Notes under the pieces: model-generated
What the model was told of the DNA's origin: nothing
Databases searched by the model: none
Seen by the model: the letters and a program-made list of their open reading frames with translations, nothing else
Source: Ichthyophis bannanicus
Taxonomy: Eukaryota; Chordata; Amphibia; Gymnophiona; Ichthyophiidae
Length of the DNA stretch: 64,000 nt
Direction: 5' to 3'
NCBI GenBank assembly: GCA_033557465.1
Contig: CM066037.1
Location: forward strand, 517,444,686-517,508,685
Position numbers and translations under genes: made by a program
Shown: positions 1 to 10,419 of the stretch, in pieces
Position numbering within the stretch: position 1 is the first letter of the stretch
Layout of the letters: every line of letters begins with the position of its first letter

Positions 1-2284
1 TGTTCTGGCTGCATGGCTGTCATAAGGGGAGTCCTTGAGGTGATGACCATATTAGCAAGGGGTGGCGAGCTGAGTAGGGTAGCAGCAAGGCTGTTGAGTG
101 CAGATGCCGGAGGCCGCGATTGCCCTGCTGGATGCTGCCAGTCGTTGCAGGGTTTGCATGAGGTTTTGCATGATGGAGGTTCCTTCGTACCGCATTGGTG
201 GGAGGAGACGACAGGTCAGGCCCGAATTGTAGGGCTTTCATGATGGATGGCTCAGGTCTTCGAGTTACACATTGTCCACCCACACTTACGTGGGGGGTTA
301 TCCAGAGGCCCTCGGGGGAAGGCATCCAGGGGCCCAATAGCCAGGTGTTTTGGGAATAGCACTGCTATTGGAGATGGCCAGGGCTCGGCCCATTTTAACA
401 GGTGCCCTTCATGTCCACCCCGTGGTGGGTAGGTAGATGGCAGCTGAGTCTGCCTGGTGGTTCTCCCTGAGTCCCTAGTGCGGAGGCACAGGACTATGGC
501 CACCTTGTTGCCTTGTGCTGTCTGAGCAGGCTCTAGAGAGCAGAGCTGTTGTGGCACTGCTGCCAGTCTGTTGTGGCAGGTTGCCTGTATGGGCAGGCTG
601 TAGAGAGGGGAGTCATTGTGGTACTCCGGTTGTGAGCTCATACCCCAACTGGACCAGCAGCCCAGGTATTGAATCTGGGACCCTAGTTCCTATTATCAAA
701 AAGGAGGGCCCCCTGGCAGTCAGAGGCTCAGGTAACTTAGGATGAGTGTCCCGGAAATCAGGGATTGTCTTGTCACAGATCTCAGGGTCTGTCCTGTGCA
801 GGAAGCTCTTGGAGGTAGCAGTTGGGAACTGTGGATCTCGGTTCCGCTGCTGATGTGGTTCTGCTACTGGCCTTGCGATGTCTCGACAGACGCAGGCTTC
901 ACCTGGGAGGCCATGTTTCCCGAGACCTGCAGTTGGGACCTAGACCTATGACTCTGTGCTCTAGGACATGGAGGCTGCCACAGGGTCGGGGAGGCACCCA
1001 TACCATGATGATGATGATGGTGTTCCTCCATCTTTACGGTGGGATTGACACGGAGGCTGCAATGACTTGGGCGTTGTGGAGTTGATGCTCACTCCAACAG
1101 CATGTAGTAGATGTGAGGCATCTGGTGGTTCACCAGGGAGCCCGGTTTGCTGTGCTGTTGTCTGTGCCCTCAATGAGGGCAAGGTAGAGTTCGGCTCATA
1201 GTCAAGGTGCGGGGAGTCACCGATACCCGATAACTTCTCACATACCAACCCTTGCTGCCGTCAATGGCAAGTGTGCCGCATGGACCTTCTGGCTGTCGAT
1301 GAATTCTTTTTTTTTTTTTTTTGGTGACCACCCATACCTGGACAAGCTCCGATTGGTTTTCTGGGGGATTGAGGAACGCAGGCCTATGCAACCTGTTAGT
1401 GTGGGTTGGGAGAACAAGCGGGATTGAACTCCGACCCTTGCTTATGCAGGGGAGCCCCCTGTGCAGCGGGTGTCCCTGGCTGCCTTGGTCGGCAAGGGAA
1501 AGGGGTTGGTAATCTGTTAGTTTCCGGGATCCTGAAGCTCCAGCACTAGCAAATGCGAGAATGAGCGTGGATTGCCAAGCCTTCCACAGGAGGACACAAG
1601 GTCGCCTGAGGCTTGTGTCTGGATCCAAGGGTGAACGAACCAAGTTGCCACCTGCGTCATTGTGTTCTAATGCGGGAAGATGCTCAGCAGGATCCCCAGC
1701 TGAGACTGGAACCAGTGGCCTTCTGCCTCTGGACACACTGGCAGTGTGTACTGCACCACACCGTTGCCACTATAGTCTCACGCAGAGCTTGACTGGTTAG
1801 GTGAAAAGCCCATGTGTTTACTGCGCCTGTTTGGTGGCAATGAAGGGTACTTCTGTTTCGTGACACACTGCTGTGTGTACTGTTGCCACTGTAGCTCTTG
1901 TGTGTCATTCCAGCATTTCTGGAAGAAGGCAAGAGGGCCCAGGGACTCTTATCCATTCAGTCCCGTGAGGAAAGTATGGGGAATGCCTGCGCTTGCCGAT
2001 ACTTTATTCTCCGCGGCCTCTGATCTGTAAGGTGGCCTTGGGTATGGAGACTATACACAGCCAGGTGGGAGCCACTGCCTTCCTCAGGCTAACTGAATTG
2101 GTGCAGGCTCCATTTGTGGCTAGCTGAGCCCACAGACCAAGCACTGTTATGTGACCTTGATTTCTTGTGAGATAGACGAGGGTCCTCGCCGGGATGGCCA
2201 ATGGCTGCAGTAATGCAGACAGGCATCAGAGGCTCTTTTCCTCGGAACAGCGCAGGGAATTAAGCGTGGAAATGGGTCGGAGTG
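1..2284. other. Unassigned repeat-like sequence, no supported gene
   Basis: I recognise no gene here. Several open frames of 60-190 codons exist on both strands, but they overlap, lack family motifs and have no consistent codon pattern. An ATG/ATC trinucleotide run lies near 1004-1020 and a T run near 1303-1321. Two loosely similar segments near 1733-1790 and 1862-1905 share a TGTGTACTG...TTGCCACT pattern, suggesting an old local duplication. The CSRP2 first exon, which is non-coding in other vertebrates, could in principle lie here, but nothing in the sequence identifies it. Confidence 0.4.
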
Positions 2285-2289
2285 TGGTC

Positions 2290-2512
2290 CGCCTGTGGAG
2301 TGGAGGAGTGGCCGGAAGGTCGGGACTTCAAATCCCACTAGAGGACAGCAACCTTGGGCCGGAAGGACTGGGGTTTCCAGTCCCACAGGTGCTCCTTGTG
2401 GTCTTGGGCAAGCCACTTAACCCTCCATAGCCCATGTTCCCTGTAAAATAGTTATCTCCAAGTTATAATGCCCTGTTCAATGTATAAGAAAATGTAAATA
2501 AATAAAGAGCAC
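2290..2512 (+). repeat. tRNA-derived CORE/MIR-like SINE
   Basis: The left part resembles a degenerate tRNA: an A-box-like stretch near 2287-2300 and a B-box-like GACTTCAAATCCC near 2324. It is followed by the MIR/CORE hallmark CTTGGGCAAGCCACTTAACC near 2403. The 3' end is A/T rich and finishes with AAATAAATAAAG near 2502. SINEs of this layout are mobilised by L2-type LINEs, which are abundant in this window. A related, more degraded copy lies at 21530-21660. Confidence 0.7.
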
Positions 2513-3868
2513 CCTGAATGGGGTGGTGCTGGGGGCTGCACTGAACCCTTCTCAGGATGATGCAGGAGGCAGCACCGAAGCCATGGTGTTCATTAATTCT
2601 TTGTCCTCGGCATAGATGAGGGTTGAAAACTGTATAGAGGAAGCACCATGGAGTCCATGTGGGCACGGGAGCGCCAATGGAGTTCACGTGTAGTCAGTCC
2701 ATGTCGATCTGAGGTGAACTTGACCTGCTGTCTCATGAGACGGATCTTGACCGTGAGAGCAGGACAGATCCTTGCTACCGCCTAATGTCTGGGTGGCATG
2801 GGGAGCAAGACAGGTGGTCCAGGGGCACTGCTTCCGTATTAGCGTGCTGCTCTCATAGGGCAGAAGGACTGTATGCAGCATCAGAAACAACAGGGATCGG
2901 AAGAAGGGTAGTTCTGGTTATTAGCGCCAGAGAAGCGGAGGATGGACGCAAGGTTCTCGGCGCCGAAGTTTCACGTGCGGAGATCGCCATGGGGAATGAG
3001 AAGCTCCCGGGATCCTTCCAAGAGTCACGGCCTGCGCCTTGCAAGTCTGACGGCTCTTCGGGTGGCACTGAGGTCCTCAGAGGCTGAGTCTGCTGTTGCA
3101 GGACCGCATGGTGCCGGGCATGAGTAGGGCCTTGTCGGCGCCATCGTTGCTTGTGCCCTGACCCTGCCTCATTGAGATCAGCGCCGATCCGTGGTGTGGG
3201 CGCCTGATCAATGGCACCACAGGAGGAACCGTGATGTCATCGGGCCATGCGCGTCTCCCAGAACTATCGGCGCCGATGGAGGAGTGCCGTCTGGGCGATC
3301 AGCCCCTCCTTTTTCTGTTTGGGTCTGCGCCGATGCAGGGGAGGAGCTGTGGGCCGAGATGCAATCAGGCCATGCTGTGATTGGATCGGCGCCGGCCAAT
3401 GGAGCTGCAGGGGGAGGAGCCAGGAGCTGACATGAACTCCCTTCCTGCTTCTTCGAGGTGCGGCTAGGTGGGCAGCACAGGCAAGATGGCTGCCCCCATG
3501 TTCCCACATGTGCAGCAGGTCTCTAGAGCGACTGGAGAGCAGAGGCGGGGATGGGGTATAGCCAGGCACGGCTGCCGCGAGGCCCACACATCCAGAGCTG
3601 CTGGGACACTGTCCTGGGAGGCATTGAATGCTGAAGCCTGTCGCGTCCATCGTCGACGCCTGCTGCTGGAGGTGGAGGCCATAGGCACACCCCGAGCGGC
3701 GGCTGAAGCTGGCGGCGGTGTCCGTCAAGGGCACATGAGCCATGTGCCCTATGCCCGTGGGCTGCAGCATCGAACGGCATTCCAGGTCATCTGCTGGGCA
3801 GCTAGAGGGAGCTCAATTCAACCCACTGGAGATCTGCAGAGGGATTTTTAATGCATGGATCTGCAGAG
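2513..3868. other. GC-rich segment with repeated GGCGCC palindromes, no gene recognised
   Basis: This GC-rich stretch carries at least six copies of a TCGGCGCCGAT-like palindrome, near 2957, 3134, 3179, 3266, 3325 and 3385. The same motif lies inside the DIRS-A terminal repeat near 8071. The overlapping frames on both strands (for example minus 3264-3770) show no family motif. The simplest reading is a DIRS leader related to the end at 3870-4212. A CpG-rich promoter region for CSRP2 is a less likely alternative. Confidence 0.35.
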
Positions 3869-3869
3869 G

Positions 3870-4212
3870 GGTTTTCGGATCTTCGTTTGAAAGGCAATCT
3901 GAAACGAGAAGCTACTGGACAAGCATCAATAGTAAGTTAAAATTGGTATATATACATACGCTCTACGATGAGATTTGTTCTTAGTTGTTTTAAGAGATTA
4001 ACTTTTGGTGGAGAGTAGAAAAGTCTGTCTTGCTGGCAAGGCGGAAGAACTGAAACTGGCTGGCTAGGGGCGGGCCCGGGGGTGTGGCCAGGGGGCTCAT
4101 GCTCAGAAGGGCGAAAGCCCTTCTGAGCTATGGAGAGTACTTCCTTCTCGGTGCCGTCGGATGACATCACCAAGTGTGGCTGACTCATCCTGCTTGTCCT
4201 AGGAGAAACTTC
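3870..4212 (-). mobile_element. DIRS-type terminal segment (5' end, minus strand)
   Basis: The right border reads CATCCTGCTTGTCCTAGGAG near 4187. This matches the terminal motif TTCCTGCTTG(T/G)TCCTGGAG at the ends of DIRS-A (8108) and DIRS-C (25207). Just inside are GATGACATCA and an inverted pair, GAAGGGCG..CGCCCTTC-like, near 4107-4125. No coding frame could be attached to it. It is probably the 5' end of a minus-strand DIRS copy whose body has decayed leftward. Confidence 0.45.
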
Positions 4213-4933
4213 GTTACTCAAAAGCCTAGTTCAGCTGTTTGTTTAAAAAGCCCAGATAAAAAGTGTTGCTCTATTGCTGGAAAGGGAATGCTGGTAAAAA
4301 AAAATGTTCCACCATGTAAGATTACCCGTAAGGCACTCAACTGAAGATTACTCCTCTTCAAACATTTCAGCCTGATGTGTGACATCAAACCGCCAGCACT
4401 AAAAGCGCCCTAACAAAAAACATATATTACATATAGCATGGCATTTATATTATACTCTTTCAAAATCACATCGCATCTTGGTACTTAAAAACTCACAAGC
4501 TGATGAACGTTATCTGGTCACCTTCCCAACCCCAAAATCTTGAGGCACGTGAAAAACTACAGCATTGAAACAATCTCGGCTGAGCAATCACCACTGTAAA
4601 AAACAAATTTCGCCGGGTGATCTATTTTAAAGATCTTCTCAACACACCATGAGTGACAGTTTTGCCGTGAACATGGCTTCTTCAGGATGAACTTCCTTTA
4701 ATCTAACTCATATCAAAAACAAATATAACCAAAACAATAAAACATCCCAATGTACTAACCTATCTAAAATATAAACATTATATCCTAGGATATTTAAAAT
4801 ACTCAAAAACACACACATTGTATCCATACTAACCTCGAAGACCACTAGCTCTCATCACCTACTACTGGCTCCCGAATGAGCTTTCCAAAAAACGCCAACG
4901 CATGCGCTCTTAACAATTTTCCTTAACACAAAT
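4213..4933. other. AT-rich interval without recognised features
   Basis: I see no coding frame, RNA gene or repeat signature here. It separates the DIRS-type end at 4212 from the truncated RT of DIRS-A. Confidence 0.4.
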
Positions 4934-4965
4934 TCAATAGAACCAATGACACTTGATTTGAGAGT

Positions 4966-5736
4966 TTAACCCATAAGGTACCATACTCCTCCATCGATAA
5001 ATATACTGTTGTTCCCTACAGCACAATCGCAGTTGAAAATTACCACCCTCGCCACCTCTGACTCTTGTATCCCCATGACTACCACTGCTAGGCATTTGGT
5101 GAACACCCTGGGGGCGGAGGATAGGCCAAAGGGCAGTACTCTGTACTGGTATTGATTTCCACCCACAATAAATCTGAGATATTGTCTGTGGTCTGGATGA
5201 ATAAGGATGTGAGTATACGCATCCTTTAGATCTAAGGAGCATAGCCAGTCTCCCTGCTGGAGGTAGGACAGCAGGATTCCAAGGGTAAGCATCTTGAACT
5301 TTTCCCTCTCCAGGAACTTGTTGAGGTTGCGCAAGTCTAGGATGGGTGTGAGGCCTCCTGTTCTTTTTGGTACCAGAAAGTACCTGGAATAAAAGCCGTG
5401 ACCTCTCAGGTGGTGGGGCACCAGTTCCACAGCCTGTTCCTGAAGAAGACTTGCTAACTCCTGAAGGAGTAAGTCCCTGTGCAGAGGGAGTCTTGGAGGC
5501 TCCCCTGGAAAGTAGGAGGGAGGTACCTGGTGAAAGTGTAGAAGATAGTCTTTTTGAACTATATGAAGCACCCAGGTATCTGATGTGATGGCTGACCACT
5601 TGTGGGCAAAGTGGACCAGCCAGCCTCCTGTGCTGAGAGGAACCAGCGGAGGGGAAGAGGCTATAACATTTGAGAATCTATTGTAAATAGTTGTGAATAT
5701 CTTATTTATTTTAACCCCAGTTATCCATGTTTTCAT
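4966..5736 (-). pseudogene. DIRS-A reverse transcriptase, truncated
   Basis: This 256-codon frame carries the N-terminal part of a DIRS RT: a VPKRTGG...ILDLRNLNKFL segment, then motif A in the form SLDLKDAYTHILIH, then RFIVGG...LPFGLSSAPRVFTKCLAVV. Similarity stops shortly after that, before the YLDDW catalytic motif, so the enzyme lacks one of its two key aspartate motifs and is inactive. A second overlapping minus frame (4934-5599) covers part of the same sequence, indicating a frameshift. The equivalent region is more complete in DIRS-B, E and G. Confidence 0.8.
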
Positions 5737-5739
5737 ATC

Positions 5740-5858
5740 CTGTTATCTGTAAACTTGACATATGTTTCATGCTTAAGTACAAAGTTGTTAAAATGTAAAC
5801 CGCGCTGATGATAAAAGTGCGGTATATAAAAGCTGTTAATAAATAAATAAATAATAAT
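5740..5858 (+). mobile_element. 5'-truncated L2-type LINE 3' tail
   Basis: The segment holds the tail motif GTAAACCGCGCTGATGA...GTGCGGTATATAAAA, followed by AATAAATAAATAAATAATAA. The same tail type ends at 9378 and 33440 and, inverted, begins at 52965. It sits between gag and RT of DIRS-A and must be younger than that element. Confidence 0.7.
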
Positions 5859-5872
5859 ATATGCTGATGGAG

Positions 5873-7722
5873 TCAAAAAACCCCACCCTGCTGAGCAGGG
5901 GCCGGTGTTGTGGGCTTGGGGGCCTGCTGCCTACGGGACCCATTACCCTGTCCCTTGGCCTGCTGACCCTGTTGGGGAGCTGCTGAGGCCTGAAAATGAG
6001 GGTAGTGTTTATAGGCAGCCTCCTTCCTCGGGTAAAAGGTCTTTTTTCCCGAGCCCTTCTTCTGAGAAGGGGCAGAGGTTTTTCTGGACAGCCGAGTCCT
6101 GGTCAGAGTCTCGGTCTCGATCTGTGCAGCCTTTTCAGCCATGGGCTTGCCAAAGAGGTTTTCACCTCTGCAGGGGACATCGACCAACTTGTCCTGTACC
6201 CATGGCTCGAGGTCGGATGACTGAAGCCAAGCCTGTCGGCAGGCACCAATGCTGGCTCCGGCTACCCGAGCTGATGCTTCGACGCCATCGTAGGCTGCTC
6301 GAGAAATAAACTTCGAGCACTCTCGAATACCAGTGGACAAGGCCTGGAACCTCTGCAAAGGTTCCTCGGAGAGATCAGCAGAGAACCCGGCAATCTCCTT
6401 TGCCAGGTCTCGGAGATACATGCCCATGTAGAGCTGGTATGTCTGGACTCGACAAGCAAGCATAGAGCCCTGGAAGCACTTCCTACCGAGGGCATTCAGG
6501 TTCCGGGCTTCCCGGCCGGGAGGCACCAACGAGTGCATCTTTTGACTCTTGAGTCGATGCATGGCCGATTCCACCACCATGGAATGGTGTGGTAGTTGTG
6601 CCTTTTGGAACCCGGGGCTCTTGCAGACTCGATAAATGGAATCGACCCGCTTGCTTAACACCGGTGCCGGAAGAGAAGTCGCTCCAGCATCGGAGGAACC
6701 GGTACAGTAAAGGCCTCCTTCGGGGGAGAGTCATACTGGAGGGCATCGAGCTCTTCGGCTCGAGGCTCCTCCTTGGGATCTGTGGGGAAAGCCAAGGCCT
6801 TGGCCATATCCCGCACGAAGTCCGAGAACCGGGTGTCCTCCGGGGGGGACCGTCTCCGAGATTCGGACTCGGGCGAGTCCGATGGGACGCACTGAGTCCG
6901 AAAAGTACCGGGTGACTCTTCGTCCTCCGTCTCCCAGCCCGACTCCTCAGAGGAGGAATCGAGCGGCTCCGGTCAGGCGGGCAGGCACCGATGCCCTCCG
7001 CCCCGACGCCGGTGTCGACGACCTCGGTCCCAAACGGGAGGCCGAGGGAGACCATGACCGAGTATCGACTCGAGCTCGCATGGACTCGAGGATCGGCTCG
7101 GTCTCCGGGGTCGACTTGGATGTCGACCGGCAAGGCCAGCGATCAATGCCCGCTGCTGGTCCATGAAGGCAGCGAAACTGCTCTCCAAGGCTGTCAACCT
7201 GAGTCCGAGCTCAGGAGACCCAGCAGCCCCCGACTCGGGCCCCGACGGCGGCTCCTTCGGAGGCGAGTCCACGAGGACTACAGTACTCACGTGTCCAGGA
7301 GACTCCATCTCGAGACGAGGATGTTTTGAAGGCCTCTCCGACTCCGAGGACCCGGGACGGCTATCGGGGCTATGCGACCTGGCCCTCGAGGAACCAGGAG
7401 CGTCCACTGACGACACTCTCATGGGTTTTTTCTTCCTATGATGTTCCCGGGCAGGAGATCCCCGCTCAGAGGAACTCCGATGCTCAGGACCAGAGTCCCG
7501 GGATGTCAAAGCCTCTGACGAGGTCCAGGCCCGGCCGGACGCGGAGTCAGAGAAGATTCTTTCTTTTTGATGCTGCTGACTCCTCAACGCTTTTGAGGAC
7601 ATTTTGCCACACGGACCACAGATCATCGGGTCATGATCGGGTCCGAGGCAGCAGTCGTGTGTGTCGGTAAGAGACATAAGCTTCTTACAGCAATCACCCT
7701 TTTTAAACCCGCTGGCAGCCAT
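5873..7722 (-). pseudogene. DIRS-A Gag-like ORF1, frameshifted
   Basis: The start at 7722 gives MAASGFKKGDCCKKLMSL, then a THDCCLGPDHDP...CGPC segment. This is a degraded version of a Cys/His motif also found at the N termini of the DIRS-C and DIRS-F gag remnants. A Ser/Arg/Glu-rich stretch follows (about residues 60-170). The C-terminal half continues in another frame (6661-5873) with MVVESAMHRLKSQK and a basic, Gln-rich end. At least one frameshift separates the halves. The total of roughly 610 codons is plausible for a DIRS ORF1, whose product is thought to form the particle. A homologous C-terminal half occurs in DIRS-E (38270-37500). Confidence 0.7.
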
Positions 7723-7959
7723 CGGGGGAAAAAGGGCCCCTGCGAGGTCAAAAGACAGGGCTGCCAGTGAAAAAAGAAAAAAATGGCGCGAATGCTAGTC
7801 ACGAAGGACAAAAACCGAAAAAATAAAGAACGGACTCGATACCGGCGTATCGGGCCCGGGAGGGAAAAGGATCCGGCTTCGAACCGAGAAAAGAATATTA
7901 AAGAAAATCAACTTTTTCAGCGGCAATCACAAACAACGTCTGTAGGGCTCCGCGGAAAA

Positions 7960-8135
7960 AAGAAGACTGAGCAAGATGGCACCCTTGGGCGGGAAGGGGA
8001 CCACGAATGCGCGCTGCAATTCCCAAAGGCTTTCTTTGAAAGCTGGGGAAATTGCTCTGCGAGGGCTCCGTCGGCGCCGACGTCACCCATATGTGAGGAC
8101 TGACTTCCTGCTTGGTCCTGGAGAATCACCAGTGC
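7960..8135. repeat. DIRS-A 5' inverted terminal repeat
   Basis: The segment includes AAGATGGCACCCTTGGGCGG, CCAAAGGCTTTCTTTGAAAG and TGTGAGGACTGACTTCCTGC. The same blocks lie at 25090-25230, and in inverted order at 22400-22560, at the two ends of DIRS-C. Together these define the terminal repeat of this subfamily. Confidence 0.7.
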
Positions 8136-8583
8136 ACATTGTAAAACGTCTATGCATTCTCACCCTTGCAAAAGCTAAGGGCTCTGATATACCGTGACAC
8201 CATTTGGTTTCCCATCCAAAAGCATTCTGCTCCCCTGATGCTGGAATGCTGGAATGCACTTTGGGTCATGGAAGGAGAATGGTTGGGTGACGAGCAAGTC
8301 ATGGCTTTGATAGTTTAGTTGTTTGGAAGTCCATGAAATTAGTTCTGAAAAATGGAGTCCTGTAATATCCTCTTTACATGATTTTTGTGGCCTTGATCAT
8401 TCCAGTTGTCAGGAAGGCCTGAACAGGGGGGGGTGTTTCTTAGTAAGCATTCTTACCTATTGGTTGCAAAACTTTAGGTACTGCTTGTACAGAGAATGTT
8501 AAGGTCATGCATGCATTTATAGTTTAGAAGTAGTTCAATAGGTGTCTCCGTGTTTTTAGGAACCACTGATTTCCCTGCTTCAG
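8136..8583 (+). other. CSRP2 intron sequence upstream of the first coding exon
   Basis: I see no coding frame or repeat signature here apart from a short G run near 8430. Two possible splice acceptors precede the ATG exon: TTTTTAG at 8553-8559 and CTGCTTCAG at 8575-8583. The second has the better pyrimidine tract. Confidence 0.5.
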
Positions 8584-8593
8584 CAGTGCCAGG

Positions 8594-8705
8594 ATGCCTA
8601 ACTGGGGTGGAGGCAGCAAATGCAGTGCTTGCGGCAGGACTGTGTACCATGCTGAAGAGGTGCAGTGTGACGGCAGGTCGTTTCATCGCTGCTGCTTCCT
8701 TTGCA
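8594..8705 (+). CDS. CSRP2: CSRP2, first coding exon (start of LIM1)
   Basis: The ATG at 8594 opens [20 protein letters not shown], the conserved N terminus of cysteine and glycine-rich proteins. The residues C10, C13, H31, C34 and C37 are the first zinc ligands of LIM1. The exon stops one base into codon 38, at a GTAAGT donor (8706). Upstream, the acceptor is probably the AG at 8582-8583, leaving about ten bases of 5'UTR. The family acts in actin-cytoskeleton and nuclear complexes, and CSRP2 is a smooth-muscle and developmental member binding alpha-actinin and transcription factors. CSRP2 rather than CSRP1 or CSRP3 is chosen from paralogue-specific residues such as [15 protein letters not shown] and [12 protein letters not shown] in the next exon. 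The other exons lie downstream on the same strand. Confidence 0.95.
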
Positions 8706-9179
8706 GTAAGTAGAATTATAGCTAATTTGTCACGAGTACAGCACAATGCAAAATACAGCGCTGTGGCATAAGCTGAAGGTTTGCTGCGATGAGCCTACAA
8801 GGAGGGGGGGAATGTGAGAATTGTGTGAGCTCAGAGACCAACCTTACCATATAAGTGGCTAGCACTAAATCCTACTTCAGAATAAACATCTCTGAATCTG
8901 AGGCTTTCTTCCAAGATAACATTTTACCTTCCAGCACTTTGACCTTTTGTAACGTGCCGCAGGGTTGCCCCTCTCCAAGGCTGCCTAGAGCGTGGAGCAT
9001 AGTGGTCTTGTGGGTCAGTAATACACACAATTCAGATCTCTGCAAAATTATGTTCAGGAGTTTCCCAAACTGTAACTGGCTACATGAGAAAATATGCAGG
9101 ACTCCCCCATTTGCATATATTGTCCTTTCACTTCCATGTTTATATATACATATATAAAATTGTATATAGTTTATTCTGT

Positions 9180-9378
9180 TCTGTATTATCTCACATTGTT
9201 TAGACTGTATATTTTATATATAATATGATGTTTCTTGTAAATATGTTCTGTTATAATATGACGTTCCCTGTAAAACAAACTTGCTTTGTTAATTATTGTT
9301 CACTGTGAACCGCAACTGAACTTTGGAAGATGCGGTATATAAATGTGTATAAAATAAATAAATAAAAATAAATATCAG
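9180..9378 (+). mobile_element. L2-type LINE 3' tail in CSRP2 intron
   Basis: An AT-rich run leads to TGTGAACCGCAACTGAACTT and GATGCGGTATATAAATGTG, then an (AAATA)n tail ending near 9376. It matches the tail organisation at 5790-5855. Its 5' limit is uncertain; related sequence may begin as early as about 9000. Confidence 0.65.
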
Positions 9379-9644
9379 AAATTCTGCAGAACTGAAATTT
9401 TCCACACAAGCCCTGGCTTTCAGGGGGAATGCTAATTTACTAAAGCTGTAATTTTAAACTAAACAAAACTGGTCATCTGTGCTCTTAAATATGCAAGTTG
9501 CTCAATTTGAGTAAAATCGGGTGAGCATGATTGATGCTGATCCTGAGAGCTGAAGGGTTTATCATCTAGTCACAGACACCTGCACTGTAATCCCGTAGCT
9601 GTGTTTATTCCCAGGGAAGCAGCAGAAGATCTTTCACCTCCAGT

Positions 9645-9768
9645 CCCAGGACCACAAACAGGTCAGGCTTTCAGGCTGTCGCTAATCAATATGCATGAGT
9701 TGCATGCAGATCTCTCATGCATGCTGATTAGGGATAGCCTGAAAACCAAACTTGTTTGTGGCCCTTGA
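9645..9768. mobile_element. Palindromic MITE-like element
   Basis: The left arm (CCAGGACCACAAACAGGTC then TTTCAGGCTGTC..CTAATCA.TATGCATGAG) is the imperfect reverse complement of the right arm (CTCATGCATGCTGATTAGG..TAGCCTGAAAACC then TTGTTTGTGGCCCTTG). The arms are about 55 bases each, around a short centre near 9700-9712. Foldback elements with this sequence are non-autonomous DNA transposons or their relics. A half-copy without the partner arm lies near 25905-25985. Confidence 0.65.
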
Positions 9769-10419
9769 AAACTGAGTTTAAAGATCAAGACTAGTCTCCA
9801 ATAAAGTGATTATCGGATTTCCCCATGCACGCTGGCCCTTGACTTTTATTCCTGCAATATTTCATATGAGAGGGGGGGTGGTTGGTTATAAGAAATATTC
9901 CTGTGTTTTGTAATAGGAGGACTGGCCTTTTTTGGAACCCTGGATTTCCTGGAAACAAAGGGAAAGGGAATGTTAGCAACAGTGACCTTGATCTCCAAGA
10001 ATGGCAGACACATCTAGTTCCGAGTGGGACAGCCAGTGTGACAGAAGGCACCTCTGAAGGGATCTTATGCTTCCTTGTCCATGGAACTAACTTGAGTTGA
10101 CTGCCATTGCCCCCAGCAGGAGGAGGTGGTCCCTGACTGACAGCTAATTCTGTGGTCCTTTGGAAACATGAAAATTCCTTGCTGGGTCTCGAGACTGGTC
10201 TCCAGGTACTTAAGGGGTTACAATGGTATGAGCTTAATGGTGTGTATTTAATGAAGTAAAAAGGACCAAATAGTTACTAGTTAATGTTAAGCTAGTATCT
10301 TCAGTAAGGAAGGTCCAACAAATTATTTTGCAAGCATAATTTTCAGTAAATTTATGATATATGCTGAATCAAAAAACTATTGGGACCCGCATCAACCATT
10401 TTATTATCCAGAACTTCAA

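Larger units (their letters stand above)
4934..8135 (-). mobile_element. DIRS-A: 3'-truncated DIRS retrotransposon
   Basis: Read on the minus strand, the order is 5' inverted terminal repeat (about 8131-7960), gag (7722-5873) and the N-terminal half of a DIRS-type reverse transcriptase (5736-4966). RNase H, the tyrosine recombinase and the 3' terminal repeat are absent, so the copy is truncated at its 3' side. A LINE 3' tail is inserted between gag and RT (5740-5858). DIRS elements code for Gag, RT-RNase H and a tyrosine recombinase and have inverted or split repeats instead of LTRs. Assignment rests on the RT and on terminal sequence shared with other copies in the window. Confidence 0.8.

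Noticed and set aside
1170..1736. 188-codon minus-strand open frame
   Set aside because: No family motif, includes a lysine run from a T tract, overlaps other frames; most likely chance in GC-rich repeat debris.
3264..3770. 168-codon minus-strand frame as a second host gene
   Set aside because: Low-complexity composition, overlapping opposite-strand frames of similar length and no recognisable domain.
8550..8771. 73-codon plus-strand frame over the CSRP2 first coding exon
   Set aside because: It is in a different frame from the CSRP2 protein, whose start at 8594, splice donor and homology are clear.
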